A stretch of 64,000 nucleotides of DNA, taken from Rhododendron vialii (taxonomy: Eukaryota > Streptophyta > Magnoliopsida > Ericales > Ericaceae). Position numbers and translations under genes: made by a program. The first letter of the stretch is position 1; every line of letters starts with the position of its first letter. Where the stretch lies: positions 22,884,611 through 22,948,610 of the forward strand of contig NC_080558.1 in NCBI RefSeq assembly GCF_030253575.1, in the 5' to 3' direction. This document shows positions 35,001 through 47,120 of the stretch, in pieces. A model generated the notes under the pieces. The model saw only the letters and a program-made list of their open reading frames with translations. It did not search any database and had not been told where the DNA came from.

Positions 35001-37364
35001 GGTCGATGGCTACTATTCTATTTGAGGTTAGCCTTGGACGTTGTGGATAGTCGAGTTTGTTGCAGGTGGTTGATGAAAAAGTTGGTTTATTCAAGTTGTA
35101 AGTAAGTCGTCGGTAGATGTGTTGAAGTATAGAATTTTTAAAGTACTATAATGCAGATGTTGTTTCTTGATTGTGCGATATCATGGTTGGTTGGTCAATA
35201 CGTTGACTCATTTTTTTTATGTTATGTTAAGGTGTTAAGTCTTCCGCTGGGTGTTTATTTCTGACAGGTTATGAGATGTGGTTTGGTCTTCTGTGTGGAA
35301 TGTCACATGGTCGCGCCGACTCGGGCCCACTTTGGGTGCCGTTTCTCATCTCACACTCTTGTTCTACTCCTTACGTTACGATTCATGGTGTAAAATCTCG
35401 CTAGTCGATTTGGGATTCCTTTGCTATGGTTACAAATTTCTTGGTTTGCAGTTGTTACACTTGATCTCTGCAGTGGTGGCTTTATCTATTAAAGCCAAGT
35501 TGATAATGGCATCTTCAATGACACCGCATCTTTCTTGTGCCATCAAATTAAATCTTGTTGCGGTTGTGATCCTTTTTAGGTGTTAAAAAAAAATCTGACA
35601 TAGTTCTCAGCTTTGGAGGTACATGGCTTGTCCTATATTGTTTCGTTCTGGCTTATTAAGAGTACTACACCTTCTGATATTGGACTAAGTTGGTTGTGCA
35701 TCTGTTTGTCAGTCTTGGACCTATCTTTTACATGGTGCTTGTCATTTGTATCAAAACACTCTTTTGCTAAGGCGTATGTACTCATCTTCTAGACTTATGG
35801 AATAGTAGGGAAATTGAAGTTACTTTTCCTAGATTCTTGGGTTTGTTATGAGTTGATTTATTGAGTTCGTGGCCACTTTAAAAATCTCACATATTCCATG
35901 TTATACAAATTCATTGGAGCCGTTAGGTGTGGACTTGTCATTTTTGCCTACTTTGGTGTCACAATTTGTTGTGACTCCTTAACCTTGAGATTACGTGATT
36001 TGAACTTATTTTTGCTTCGTATCGGTTTGCTCATCTAGACTTCATTGGTTGGTTTGGATTCCATTGTTGTAGTTACTAGTCTATTTATTGGGAATTGCTA
36101 CTCTATTCAAGTTCTTGTGTCATAACACTCAGTTATTGGGGCCAAAATTTATGGTGATATATTGATTTATGATTGTCGTTCAATTCAAATTCACTTGTTG
36201 TAGTTGGTCTCTACGGCATTCAGATTTGTAGCTTTTGTTGTAGTCCCTCAATTCTGTAGGCACAAAACTCATTTTATGTTGCTCAATTCCAATTTGTTAG
36301 AAGCTTTGCTTATCCTTGGTATTGGACAGATTATCGATCTTACATCAGTTTGCTTATGTAGAGGCTTATCTTGTTTCTATGTGTTTGTCCTCGGTATTGA
36401 AATCTGTCATTTGAAAAAAGTCATTCACAGACTCATTGGGCTTGTAGAGTGATAGGAAGATTATGATTGATTATTTCTAAGTTCCTCATATTACCCCAGA
36501 ATTGATACGTTGAGTTTGTTGCCTAGCGATTTTAAAGATTTCAGGTATTCGTTGAATTCCGGATGCCTCGTCCCCGTTCTTAGAGTTCTTAATCGGTTCT
36601 TGAGTTTTGGAGCTCACTTGTTTCGTTTGAGATAACCGAAGGATAGTGTTGGCCATTGCCGTCACCCATTATCACTCGAATTGGGAGAACCCATGTATTT
36701 CATAAAATATCAAGCTTATATCGCTAGAAAGATAGGTTATGTATCGGATACAGTGCGTGTCTTTCGGATACCCAGGTGACAACCGATGAAATCCAGTTGG
36801 AAGAGGTGATTGATCACCGCACCTTCTAGATGGAAGTCTCAGGAAGTCAATTGGACTATCAAGTTATAGTTAATGGCTAGGTTTCTACGCTGAAATAGAT
36901 GACCGTATGCAGCAATCTCACAGATAAAAGGAAGCTTATAAATCGTGTACCGTTCGATATTGCTGCAAAAAAAAAATTCCAGCATACATGATGCGTTCTA
37001 TGCATAGATATAGAGGAAGTACGAAACGAATCCATTACATGTGTTAAGGAGGTCCAAACCTGAGTTAGAAATCAATACGTATCCTAGATTTGCTTGATAA
37101 AGTGTTGATAGGTAAGACGATATCGTTGGTAAGGGCCTTGTGGAGTAAAGAGGAGTCTATGTGGTAAAGGGAGATTGATGTTAGAGGAAGCATCTAGACT
37201 TGTCGTGATTATAATCATTGTAAATTTCATGACTTGAGTTATGTGATTAAAGGCTTGTTGTGTTCTCGTAGTTGTTCGATAATCAGCATATCTTAGTTGT
37301 TGACTTATGTGATTGCTATGACATATCAAATTTCGTGAACGAAATTTCTTTAAGGAGGGTAGAA
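32059..37364 (+). other. Non-coding internal region of the gag-only element
   Basis: In 5.3 kb I see no pol motif. A 56-bp sequence with one mismatch occurs at 32663-32718 and 35341-35396 and brackets 2.6 kb that has LTR-like traits: a TATA box (CTTATATAGC, near 32890), a GA tract (32946-32989), and two copies of a GTGTGAGGCAYACCATGTCG unit (about 34355 and 34506). It may be a nested decayed LTR, but TG...CA ends and a 5-bp duplication could not be shown. Confidence 0.5.
37352..37360 (+). promoter_or_regulatory. Polypurine tract
   Basis: AAGGAGGGT lies directly upstream of the right LTR and is the expected primer for plus-strand DNA synthesis. Confidence 0.7.
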
Positions 37365-39321
37365 TGTAGAAACCCGTGTTAATTTTTTTTTTAAATTTCA
37401 TAAATCGTTAGTAAAAGGCGAAAATGTCGGAAATACGAGGAATGACGTGGTTATTTGATTTGAGGTTGATATGATAACTCTATTTGTAGAAGGGTGCATG
37501 TGCAATTTGTGTATATGTAGTATATATATGTATGGGTGTGAGTGTAGAGGAGTAAAAATACTCCTACTCTCTCTCTCTACCTCTCGACCCCCTTTCTCTC
37601 TCGGCACTCTCTCCTCTCTCTCACTCTGTCACTCAAAATTCCACTCCAAGCTCAAGACTCACCAAGATCTTTCACCAAAATCATCATATCCTTACTGGCT
37701 TTCGACCTTGGGTTTCGATGAAGCAAGCTCAGAGAGGAGTATTCTTGCTTGATGTCGAGGTTTGAAGCTCTAAGGCTTGATCGATCTCTTTGGGTTCGGC
37801 TTTGGTAATCGAGGTAGGGATTTCTTACTCTCTCTACATGTTTATGAGTTGATTATGTGCTAAAATCGTGTTCTAGTTGGTTGAAATTCGAAGTTATGCC
37901 CTTTCTCGATTTTCTGCAAATCGCGCACTGTAATGCAATGGTACCGATACCACGTTTTTGAGGCATCGGTACCTTTGGTACCAATATCTAATTTTTGAGG
38001 TACCGATACCTTGACTCTGATTGCTCACTAGATTAGTTTGGTACTGATACCTACTTTTTGAGGTATTGGTACAATGACTCAGAAAACTGTTTTGAACTTT
38101 GTTGATAATTTGTCAATTGTGTTAACCCCCGATCACTTCTAACACTCTGCAATCACATTCTAATCATCTCTAAACTTGATTGCTTGCGTTCTATTGATTC
38201 ATTGCTTGTCCCCACTCTTTCGGCTCTCATTATAACAAAGAAAGTTGTAAAATTAGACGATTATGGTACTTGTTTCGTTGCCTATGCATTTGGGTCATCA
38301 TGTGTGTATTGTTACATGTTTTCATGAATGATATGGACTCATAAATAGCGTATGTGATGACAAGGTTGATCGTTGAATAAAACGGTGGGTGAATTGTGAG
38401 AGAAAAGCGATAAGTTTACACGTGATGCCATATAGTACAAGGAATGAGTTTAGATAACGAGTTTGGGATCGGAATGGAAATACGAGTTGGGACGTGAACC
38501 GTTTACTTAACATTAATGTCCCTCATTAACCACATTCTTGCAAACTAGAGCCCTAAAAACACTTATGGCGGAATGCAATACAAATGGACTTGAATCGGAT
38601 GTACGGGGTCACGAGTACCCGGAACTTGAATCGGATATACGGGGTTATGAGCACCCGGAATGTAAAATGGATATACGAGGTCACGAGCACCCGAAAATGT
38701 TTTATGGGTATATGGGGCCTTAAAACCCGGAAGAATTTCTTAAGATCACTATTCGGTATACTAATGGAGGAAGAGCTACTTGAGCTCATGTTGAAGATCA
38801 ACGAGAGATGTACAGGGTCCTTAAGCCCAGGAATGTGAGACACTTAATGTAGAAGTGTGCGAAATGAAATCGGGAACACTTTTCATAATGAAAGTGGAGA
38901 ACTTAGAGATTGTTAAGCTTCTTGTATGAAAACAGTGTCGATTATTATGTCATATCTTCTTGCTCTGGTTCATGTTGAAAACCTTATTGTTGCCATTGTT
39001 CTTTTTTGTGCATAAACCATCTCATATGCATATAGTTTAAGCAAAGATTTCTCTACTGTGCTAGTGTAGCTCAACCTATTATTATTTTCCGGTACACCTC
39101 AAGGGCATTAATGTGGAGTGCTTGATGTGCATACGACTTCATCATTTTGAAAGCTAACACGGAAGAATTACATTGACATCTTTGTAAAATTCTTTCGGAT
39201 GATTTAATTGTAATTTTGAGCTAATCTTTTAACTTGCATTTTTTGGTATTATAATGTACTATTGCAAAAGATTTTTATTGGAAATGCTATTATTATTATG
39301 TTCAAAATTCAGGGCGTGACA
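37365..39321 (+). repeat. 3' LTR of the gag-only element
   Basis: It is 1,957 bp long and colinear with the 5' LTR. The 49-base difference is largely explained by an extra minisatellite unit (four units near 38590-38740, built on ATCGGATATACGGGGTCACG). Many point differences from the 5' LTR show that the insertion is not very recent. Confidence 0.92.
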
Positions 39322-40410
39322 AAGAACTTTTATTTTTTTATGTGTACGTGTGTTTGGTTGATCAGGATTGAGTTTGTGTGCCTTGGGCCGGGTATCGCCG
39401 TATCGGGATTGCTTTAAACCTTTAAGTTTATTACTCCGTATTTTTTTTATTGGTAGCTTTAAGACCCATAGTGTACATGCTTATAACATGTTAGAAGATT
39501 GAGCAATAACAAGATTTATGGAGGGACTATAGTGCAATTTCTACTCATAAAATGGGAATTGATCGAGTTCCCTTTTTTTTTTTTTTCTCTTTTTCATTTT
39601 TCTCTCTCTCTCTCATAAGCTCCACAAATCCTCATGCTTCAACACCAAAATCGAAGGTCAAGGCTTGTGAATCTCGCAAAAAGGCAAGTAGAAACCGTGA
39701 TCTACGGACAAAGGGCTACGCATCTATCTGAACAAAATCTCAATCGGTCAAATTTGAAATTTCATGGCAATTTGGGGATTTCTCTCTTTGAGGTAGAATG
39801 TATACTAAATGATTAAATATGCATGTGTATATGCCTTGGTGTGCACCTAATTTAAGCTTTAGTAGAGTAATCTAACTATAAACCTAGCCCTAGGTTATGC
39901 GTTTGAGTATATTTGCTATACGTGAGGTATTGTTAGAGATTTGTATGATTGTTCATTGTTATGATTTGGTTTATGCTATTTTACTTGTAGTCTTCTTATA
40001 AATGAGTTCACTTTCTAAGTAAAAAGCTATGAGACTTAATTGGACTTGAACGTGAGACATGAACCGGGTATAATTTTGCATCCCATATGTTTGGATAAAA
40101 AGTAGTTATTGTTATACAGTCCACGTGTTTGATGAAATGCAAGTAAGGAATTTTTGTCCTATACCAAGTAAAAGTAGGCTTGTGTAAATAATTTCTCGAT
40201 ATGTGGTTTTGGATACTTGTTGAATATTTGTACATGGTTAATGTTCTTTTTGGAGAATAGATTGAATATTCTATATTGGTTTACTTCGATGAATATGGGC
40301 GATTGATTCAAGGAATTTCCATTGGCTTTAGTTGATTTGGTCTTTAAGGCCAAGTAATTGAGATATTTTGGAATATGATATTTTTGTGATTTTGAGTTGG
40401 TCACCAGGAA

Positions 40411-40535
40411 ACTCAGGTCAATTGTGACGCCGTTGGTGAAAATTCGTAAACTCACTTGGGTCAATTGTGACGCCATCGGTGAGAGTCTGTAAATTTACTT
40501 GGGTCAATTGTGACACTGTCGGTGAAAGTCCGTAA
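40411..40535 (+). repeat. Three-unit minisatellite in the older solo LTR
   Basis: GGTCAATTGTGACGCCGTYGG recurs three times at a spacing of about 50 bases with few changes. Confidence 0.85.
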
Positions 40536-41273
40536 ACCCGCGCGGGGTAGGTTGCTTCATCCTTCGAGTTAGTAGCCCGTAAAGTGCATGTGCTAGAGAC
40601 GTCTAGTACGGTGGTTGGTTGGTCGTATCGGTAAGCAACTCATATAATTCTATGTTTCGGTGTTAGTGAATGGATATTTGAGTTGGTTGGCTATTATATT
40701 TTGGATTTTGTTATTTTCCGTGTTGAGTTTTATGAGTTATTTGCTCTATTCGGGATTATATTTGATTTGGTGGCCTAACAACATTCTTTAGATTATTAAG
40801 AAAAAAAATGGAAACACTTGACATTTTGCATGGATTATTTTCGCTTATTTGTACTTGACATTGAATTGGGAGATTTAATAACTTCATTTAGAACATCGGA
40901 CGAAAGAAAGCATAGAAAACTTTTCAGTACTTGTATATAAAAAGAGTATATTTTGTATATCAAGCTTTGCATGTTCATATATTTTCATTTAGCGTATTTC
41001 CTGCTCGAGCTGTGGCTCATGTTGTTGCAACCCAAATATTTCAAGTTTAGAGATGAATCCGAAGGCTTAAGAATCATGGATATGTTCTAGTTCTTTTTTT
41101 TTTAGAACTTAATCGGATACTTGTACATATTTGTTTGTAAGGAGGCATAAGACATGTAAACTTTAATTTTATTTTGGGAATGTAAAATTGTAGATTGAGA
41201 GAACGGGGCCTGGATGTGTATAAAAAAATAGTATATTTTGGAGTTTATTTATAATAAAAGGAGGGTCGTGACA

Positions 41274-44200
41274 GTGTTGACTGGTTTAGCGTTAGCCATA
41301 CTAAACCTCTCCAACACTTTCATCACATAGCCCTTTTGGGACAACGATAACTTTCCAGCTAACCTATCCCTACGTATCTCCATCCCAAGTATTTTCCTAG
41401 CAGCACTCAAATCCTTCATATTAAACTCCTTACCCAACAAAAACCTTCAACCTGTTAATTTCAACTATGTTCTTCCCCGCAATAAGCATATCATCAACAT
41501 AAAATAATAGAAAAATATAGGAACCATCATCAAGACTCTGAACATAAACACAACAATCATACTCACAACGTGTGAACCTAATCTGGGTCATGAATGAACC
41601 TAATCTGGGTCATGAATGAGTCAAACCTCTTATACCATTATCTTGGGGACTGCTTAAGTCCATAAAGCGACTTATACAACCTACAAACAAGGTGCTCAGT
41701 CCCTGGCTGCTTGAACCCCTCAGACTGCTCCATGTAAATGACTTCCTCCAAATCACAATGGAGAAAGACTGTTTTCACATTTAGCTGCTCTAACTCCAGA
41801 TCATAGCTAGCCACCAATGCCAAGATCATCCTGATTGAAGTATGCCTCACCACTGGAGAAAAGACTTCATTATAATCAATTACCTTCCTCTGCGAGTATT
41901 CCTTTGTTACCAACCAAGCCTTGAACCTCTCCCTTTCCTTTTCTGACACAGCCTTTTTCTTCCTATATACCCACTTGCAACCCATTGTCTTCTTTCCCTC
42001 GGGTAGTTCTTTCAACTTCTAAGTCTTGTTCTTCTGCAATAACTTCATCTCCTCGACCATGGCTTCCATCCATCTGTCCCTTTTAGGACTATTGATAGCA
42101 TCCTAAAAAGTAGATGGATCCCCACTGGTGGTCGATAGTGCATAAGAAGCCATATCCTCAAACCCATATCTTACCGGTGGCTTGATAGTGCACCGGGTCT
42201 CCCTGTGGCTATACTTTCTTATTGTTGTTGATCAAGCTGTTCCACTGGCTGCAAGCCTGTGTTAACACTCTCTAGCTCAATCTGTACACTCTGCTGCTTG
42301 CTGTTGTTTTCTCCTGTCTCAGTTTTCTGAACATCCTGATATGTCTTGACCATAGAAGCCTCATCAAATACCACATCCCTACTGAACACTACTTTCTTTG
42401 ATTCTGGATCCCAAAGCTTGTATCTTTTAACCCCTTTCTCATATCCAAGAAAGATACATTGTTTGGACTTTGCATCAAGCTTTGACATCTCATCACTGGG
42501 AACATGAACATATGCTGGACACGCAAAGATCTTCAAAACTAAATAGTCTACCTCCTTTTTTGTCCACACCTCTTCTGCTACCTTTCCACCCAGAGCAGTA
42601 TTCGGTGACCTGGTGATAATGAAACGTGCCATACTCACTGTCTCTGCCCAAAAAACCTTCGAAAGCCCTGCATTCAATCTAATACACCGTGCCCTTTCTG
42701 CTATTGTTCTGTTCATCCTTTCTGTCACCCCATTCTGCAGAAATGTCTTTCGAATTGTAAAGTGTCGCAAAATCCCATGCTCCTCATAAAACTTCAGAAA
42801 AAGACCCATTCTTAAACTTTTTTCCATTATCTGTTCTGAGGCACTTTATCCATTTCCTTGTCTGGTTTTCCACTTCAGTTTTTCACATCTTGAATTTCTC
42901 AAAAACTTCAGACTTCTGTCCCATGAAGTATACCCAGACTTTTCTCGAAAAATCATCGATAAAGGTCACGAAGTATAAAGATCATCCTTTCAAAGCTACC
43001 CTCATTGGCCTCCACACATCTGAATGTATGTAGTCAAGAATTCCTTTCATTCGGTGAGTTGCATTCCTAAACTGCACTTTACACTGCTTCCCCAATACAC
43101 AAAACTTGCAAAAATCTAACTTGCACGATTTCACTCCTTTCAGCAGGTCCCTCTTATGTAACTCTAGCATCCCATGTTCCCCCATATGTCCCAATCGCAT
43201 ATGCCACAAGAAAGTATCATCAGTATCCTCAGTTGTGGTGGCAGCAGCAACTCCACCTACAACTGTACTTCCTATCAAACAATAGATATTACCAGCAATC
43301 TTAGTACCCTTCATAATCAATAATGCACCATTCGTTTCCTTAATGACTCCACCTCCTGTTTTATACTCACATCCATTAGAGTCTAAGGTTCCCAACGAAA
43401 TCAAATTTTTTCTCAAATCTGGAACATGCCTAACATCACCTAAGGTTCTCACAATACCATCAAACATCCTAATCTTAATTGTGCCTATTCCAATGACTTG
43501 ACACGATGCATCATTACCCATTCAAACATTACCACAATTCACTAACCTGTAGGTGTCAAACCATTCCCTGTTAGGCGTCACATGAAACGAACATGCTGAA
43601 TCCAGAATCCATGAATCTGTCAGGTGATCCGAAGTTGCTGAAATCAAAAGTATATCACCATCATCTGATTCCTGCTCTATTACGTTTGCAGAGGTTGATG
43701 ATCCAGCTTTCCTTTATGTTCTCTTTCCCTTATTTTTCTTCCTGTAAGGATAGTCTTTCTTGAAGTGTCCCACCTTATGGCACTTGTAACACTTCAACTC
43801 CTTCGGCTCAGGAGTCCTGCCCCTTGACTTCGACCCCCCACGCACTCCTGCTTTACCTCTCTCTAATTTTCTGTCACGCTCCTCGTATCCCTTCGCCAAC
43901 ATCAGCCCTTCACCCTGAAAAGCCTTAGTCTGTTGCTTACGTTGATTAAACACAAGTAGAGTTGCAGTGACTTCCTCCAATCCCAGGGTTTCTTTCCCCC
44001 AGGGTAGAGTCGTAACTAGAGTCTCCAAAGAACTCGGTAGAGAACACTGCAACATCAGCGCCTGATCTTCCTCGTCGAATTTCACGTCAATCCTTTGTAG
44101 GTCGCTCATGATTTGATTGAACGTATTAATATGCTGAATAAGGTAAGAACCCTCGATCATCCTCAACCCGAACAATTTCTGCTTCATAAACAGTTTGTTC

Positions 44201-44494
44201 ATCAAAGACTTTGACATATACCTGCTCTCCAGTTTACCGCAGACCCCAGCCGGCGATTCATCACTAATCACGTGATACATAATTTCATCTGCAAGACACA
44301 AATGAATCGTACTCGCCGCCTTCATCTGGAGTTCTTCCCAATTGTCGTTAGACATGGCCTCTGGTTTCGTCTTCAAGCCCTTATACAATCCCTACTGTAC
44401 TAACAAATCCTTTACCCTCTGTTGCCACAATCCGAAATTCGAAGTTCCATCAAACTTCATCACATCGAACTTCGTAACAGACGAACTCGCTGCC
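41274..44494 (-). pseudogene. Tork/Tnt1-like copia gag-pol, heavily mutated
   Basis: The start is at 44494 (MAASSSVTKFDVMKFDG). In order there is gag, a zinc knuckle CYKCHKVGHFKKDYP (last Cys changed to Tyr), a protease site WILDSACSFH, GAG-pre-integrase, integrase (QNGVTERMNRTIAERAR), reverse transcriptase (GCKWVYRKKK, LYGLKQSPR, FYVDDMLIAG) and the start of the connection region (KPVNT). Stops include TAG 44392, TAA 43714, TGA 43522, TGA 42982 and TAA 41638. A 22-base tandem duplication near 41577-41620 shifts the frame. The remaining pol piece is at 28427..28722. Not functional. Confidence 0.92.
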
Positions 44495-44540
44495 ATCGTT
44501 CTTTGTGTGATTCGAAATAGCCTAAAACTCTAACACCACT

Positions 44541-44833
44541 TGTTAGGATCGTCACGCACACACGCATGATTTACAAGTATAAAATAGCAAAGAAATCGAC
44601 ACAGAGATATACGTGATTCCCCAAAATCGGGTATGTCCACGAGAGCGAGAGCCGCTGCTGTTCTTATTATCACCGTACGAAATAGGGTTTACAACATAGA
44701 GTATTTATACCAACTCTATTCTAACCCTAACCAGGTATTTGGCCTGTATCCAAAAAATACCCTTGTACGAGGCTTTCTTTTTAGAATTCCTTAGTATCTC
44801 TTCATACTTAACATATGAGCCACAATTCTAACA
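44541..44833 (-). repeat. 5' LTR of the Tork-like copia element
   Basis: The 293-bp sequence has inverted ends TGTTAG and CTAACA. On the minus strand it is followed by TGGTGTTAGAGT, a degenerate initiator-Met primer-binding site. The 3' LTR was not found. Confidence 0.8.
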
Positions 44834-44985
44834 AATACTTTTTGAATGACATATGAGAAATCTAGCTAGCATTTCCAATTGTTACGTAAATGGAAGGGGT
44901 TGGAACCAATATGTCTATGAGGGTCTTATAGCTAGTGAGGGCTGACAAGTTTGCTCTTTGTCAATCCAAGAGGAACGGCTCCGGA

Positions 44986-45362
44986 TAGTGGCGGACACAA
45001 GATTTCTACTTAGCATGGGCCTAAATCATATGTATTTTACGTCAGTAACAAAAATATATATATAATCTAAATATATTTGCTACTATCTAGTTATGAGAAT
45101 GAGACGAAATCCTGTGTATATATGTAACTGCCGTTCAGTATTGTATGTGCAACCAAAAAAACGGTTGATAACTTGAAATTTTAGGAGGTTGTTTCACACA
45201 TATAAAAACTTTATGAATTTTTTTTCCTTGAAAGACTTGCAGGGGAGATCCTAAAGAACTTTTCCACATTAACCTCAAAAACTAGCTAGTATAATTAATG
45301 GGAGTATTTGGAGTTGTGCAGGGCCAGGCACCCCCTGCACCCCTTGCATGTGTCCGCCCCTA
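44986..45362. mobile_element. Non-autonomous hAT transposon, 377 bp
   Basis: The terminal inverted repeats TAGTGGCGGACACA and TGTGTCCGCCCCTA differ at one base. The 8-bp target duplication GCTCCGGA is perfect at 44978-44985 and 45363-45370. There is no transposase. Confidence 0.9.
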
Positions 45363-45370
45363 GCTCCGGA

Positions 45371-45874
45371 TGATGTTTAGGTTTCACTTTGCACCGTGTT
45401 GGATTTTGCTTTTCGCAGATTAAAAGGCTCCATTGGTAAAAGATTGTTAATCCGCCCGCAGGAACAGCTCTGCCAATCATTTGCTCTATTTTTCTGGGGT
45501 CCGGGTTGGCATATGTCTTTCGAGAGTTAGGGTGTCAACTTAATTGGGATATGATATTTCTTCATAGTGATGCCGTTGCTCGTGATCCTTTTAATCTTTG
45601 TAATACCATACTGATCAAAGATTAATGAAATTCTTTTTTGTCGTTCAAACAAGACGGGTCTGGAATTTAGTTTTCCCAATTTGCAAGAAAATCAAAAAGC
45701 AAAATACAATTGGAAGAAATACAAACTTGCAGTATCATTACCATATTTTACATACATGGTACTCCATGCAATATCATTACCATATAGTACTTACAGTGTA
45801 AGTCACACACCAAACACATATGCATATTTACAGTTGGCTGAGATTTTCAGTTCTGCAAATTTAAAACAAAGATT
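45371..45874. other. Intergenic, nothing recognised
   Basis: AT-rich sequence with no domain-bearing frame. It includes the region where the 3' end of the cysteine protease transcript should lie. Confidence 0.5.
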
Positions 45875-47068
45875 TCACACACATTTCTGAGCAGTTGGAT
45901 AGGAAGAGTCCATAGCAATTCCACAGAGGCCTTCCTTAGCCTCAATGTCTCTTTGCATTTTAATGTATCCCTCCTCGCCCCAGCTCGTTCCCCACGACTA
46001 CGAGTTCTTGACCAGCCAGTATTTGGTTCCGTCACTGCTCGTCCCGTATCCAACTGCAGTAACACCATGATCGAGCCCGGTCCCACAAGCTCCCGTGAAA
46101 ATCCCGCTTGAGTAAAACTGGAATGCGGATCCACTGGCGTCAATGGAAACTGAAACCGGTTGATTTGCTACTGCCAGCAACAGAGCAGCCTCGCTGTTTG
46201 CAGGGACCTGTTCGTAGCCTGTGATCGTGGCTGCACGGGAAGCTTCCTTCTTGGTATCGCATGTGCCATCGGTTGCCGTGTATGGGTAAGTTGCTTCTGT
46301 AGCAACGCCTTTATTCTTGACAATGAACTCAAAACCGTCTTCCATGTAGCCTCCTTCGCATCCATGATCATCGCCACTCGTGTCACAGTCGACGAGTTCT
46401 TGCTCAGAAAGTGAGATCAGCTTTCCAGTTGTGATTTGAGTGATACCTTCTGTGGCCGCAATTGTTGAGAATGCCCAGCAACTTCCTGCTCATCAAAGAG
46501 CACTAATGAGAAAAAGACACATTGAATATGCAGAAAAATTTGTACTAACATGCTTTCGAACAACACAAGGGGATATTTTTTTTTTTTCCCGGGAACATCA
46601 CAATGGGATGTTGAGAAAGGCGAAAAAAGTACCACATTGGCCTTGATCCTTAACGGGAGTGACCGCGCCTTTCTTCCTCCAGTCCATGCTAGCCGGCACT
46701 GCACTCACGTTTTCGTACCTAAATTTTGTTCCTTCGGATTGCCTCAGTTGGGAGGGCTTCTTGTAGCCGTTATGAGAGGCCTGGAATTCTTCGTTAGTAA
46801 TATCTGCAAACTGATTGATGCCCAGCTTGTAAGGTCGATTCCCTGCCCTGTTGAAAGATTCAATGAACTCCACGTTGTCCTTGAATATCTCATACCGCAT
46901 TTCTCTTTCTGCGTCGTCCTTGTACACACGCCCATAACGGGCCATCCATTGCTCATGCCTCTCGGACATGGATGATTCGGGCAGTGTTCGCGCCACAGTT
47001 TGCGAAGCCCATAGCCCTAAGACAAAAAAAGAGGCAATGATAAATTTTCTTCCTAGGGTCAAAGCCAT
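45875..47068 (-). pseudogene. Papain-like senescence-type cysteine protease (SAG39-like), premature stop
   Basis: Two exons, 47068-46633 and 46485-45875, join in phase. The protein has a signal peptide (residues 1-26), an I29 inhibitor prodomain (about 38-95, with the ERFNIN-like pattern and [13 protein letters not shown]), and a peptidase C1 domain starting near PASMDWR. The catalytic Cys148 is in GQCGSCWAFS, the His in [11 protein letters not shown], and the Asn in WLVKNS. A 6-bp insertion relative to the family then creates TAG at 45998-46000. The frame after it ([13 protein letters not shown] to the TGA at 45875) is fully conserved. The predicted product is 307 residues instead of about 346 and lacks the last 40, including the Trp after the catalytic Asn. 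Such enzymes act in vacuole or cell wall during senescence. Recent loss or an allelic defect fits best. Confidence 0.88.
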
Positions 47069-47120
47069 TTTGCTTAACTAATGAGTTGGTTGATGCACTA
47101 CATTCTGATGAGTTTATGGT

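Larger units (their letters stand above)
28807..39321 (+). mobile_element. Gag-only Ty3/gypsy-type LTR retrotransposon (TR-GAG-like), full length
   Basis: Two LTRs (28807-30714 and 37365-39321) begin TGTAGARAYCCGTGTT and end GGGCGTGACA. A perfect 5-bp target duplication AAGAA sits at 28802-28806 and 39322-39326. The primer-binding site follows the left LTR and a purine tract precedes the right LTR. The internal 6.65 kb encodes a gypsy gag and no recognisable protease, reverse transcriptase, RNase H or integrase. The sequence before the right LTR (TTCGTGAACGAAATTTC then AAGGAGGG) resembles the 3' end of Tekay/Del-type chromoviruses. It would depend on a helper element for mobility. Confidence 0.9.
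28723..41273 (+). mobile_element. Older solo LTR, split by the gag-only element
   Basis: The parts 28723-28806 and 39327-41273 join into a 2.03-kb LTR that starts TGTAGAGACCCGTGCC and ends GGTCGTGACA. The flanks GTGCT (28718-28722) and GTGTT (41274-41278) are a 5-bp target duplication with one transition, and the copia reading frame is restored when it is removed. No second LTR or coding region exists, so it is a solo LTR. Its termini resemble those of the element nested in it, which indicates a related family. Confidence 0.8.

Noticed and set aside
32059..37364. Search for a pol gene in the gag-only element
   Set aside because: No protease, YVDD-type reverse transcriptase, RNase H or integrase motif could be seen in any frame by reading; only short frames occur.
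45847..46143. 98-codon minus-strand ORF in the protease gene
   Set aside because: It is another frame across exon 2 of the cysteine protease and has no family match.
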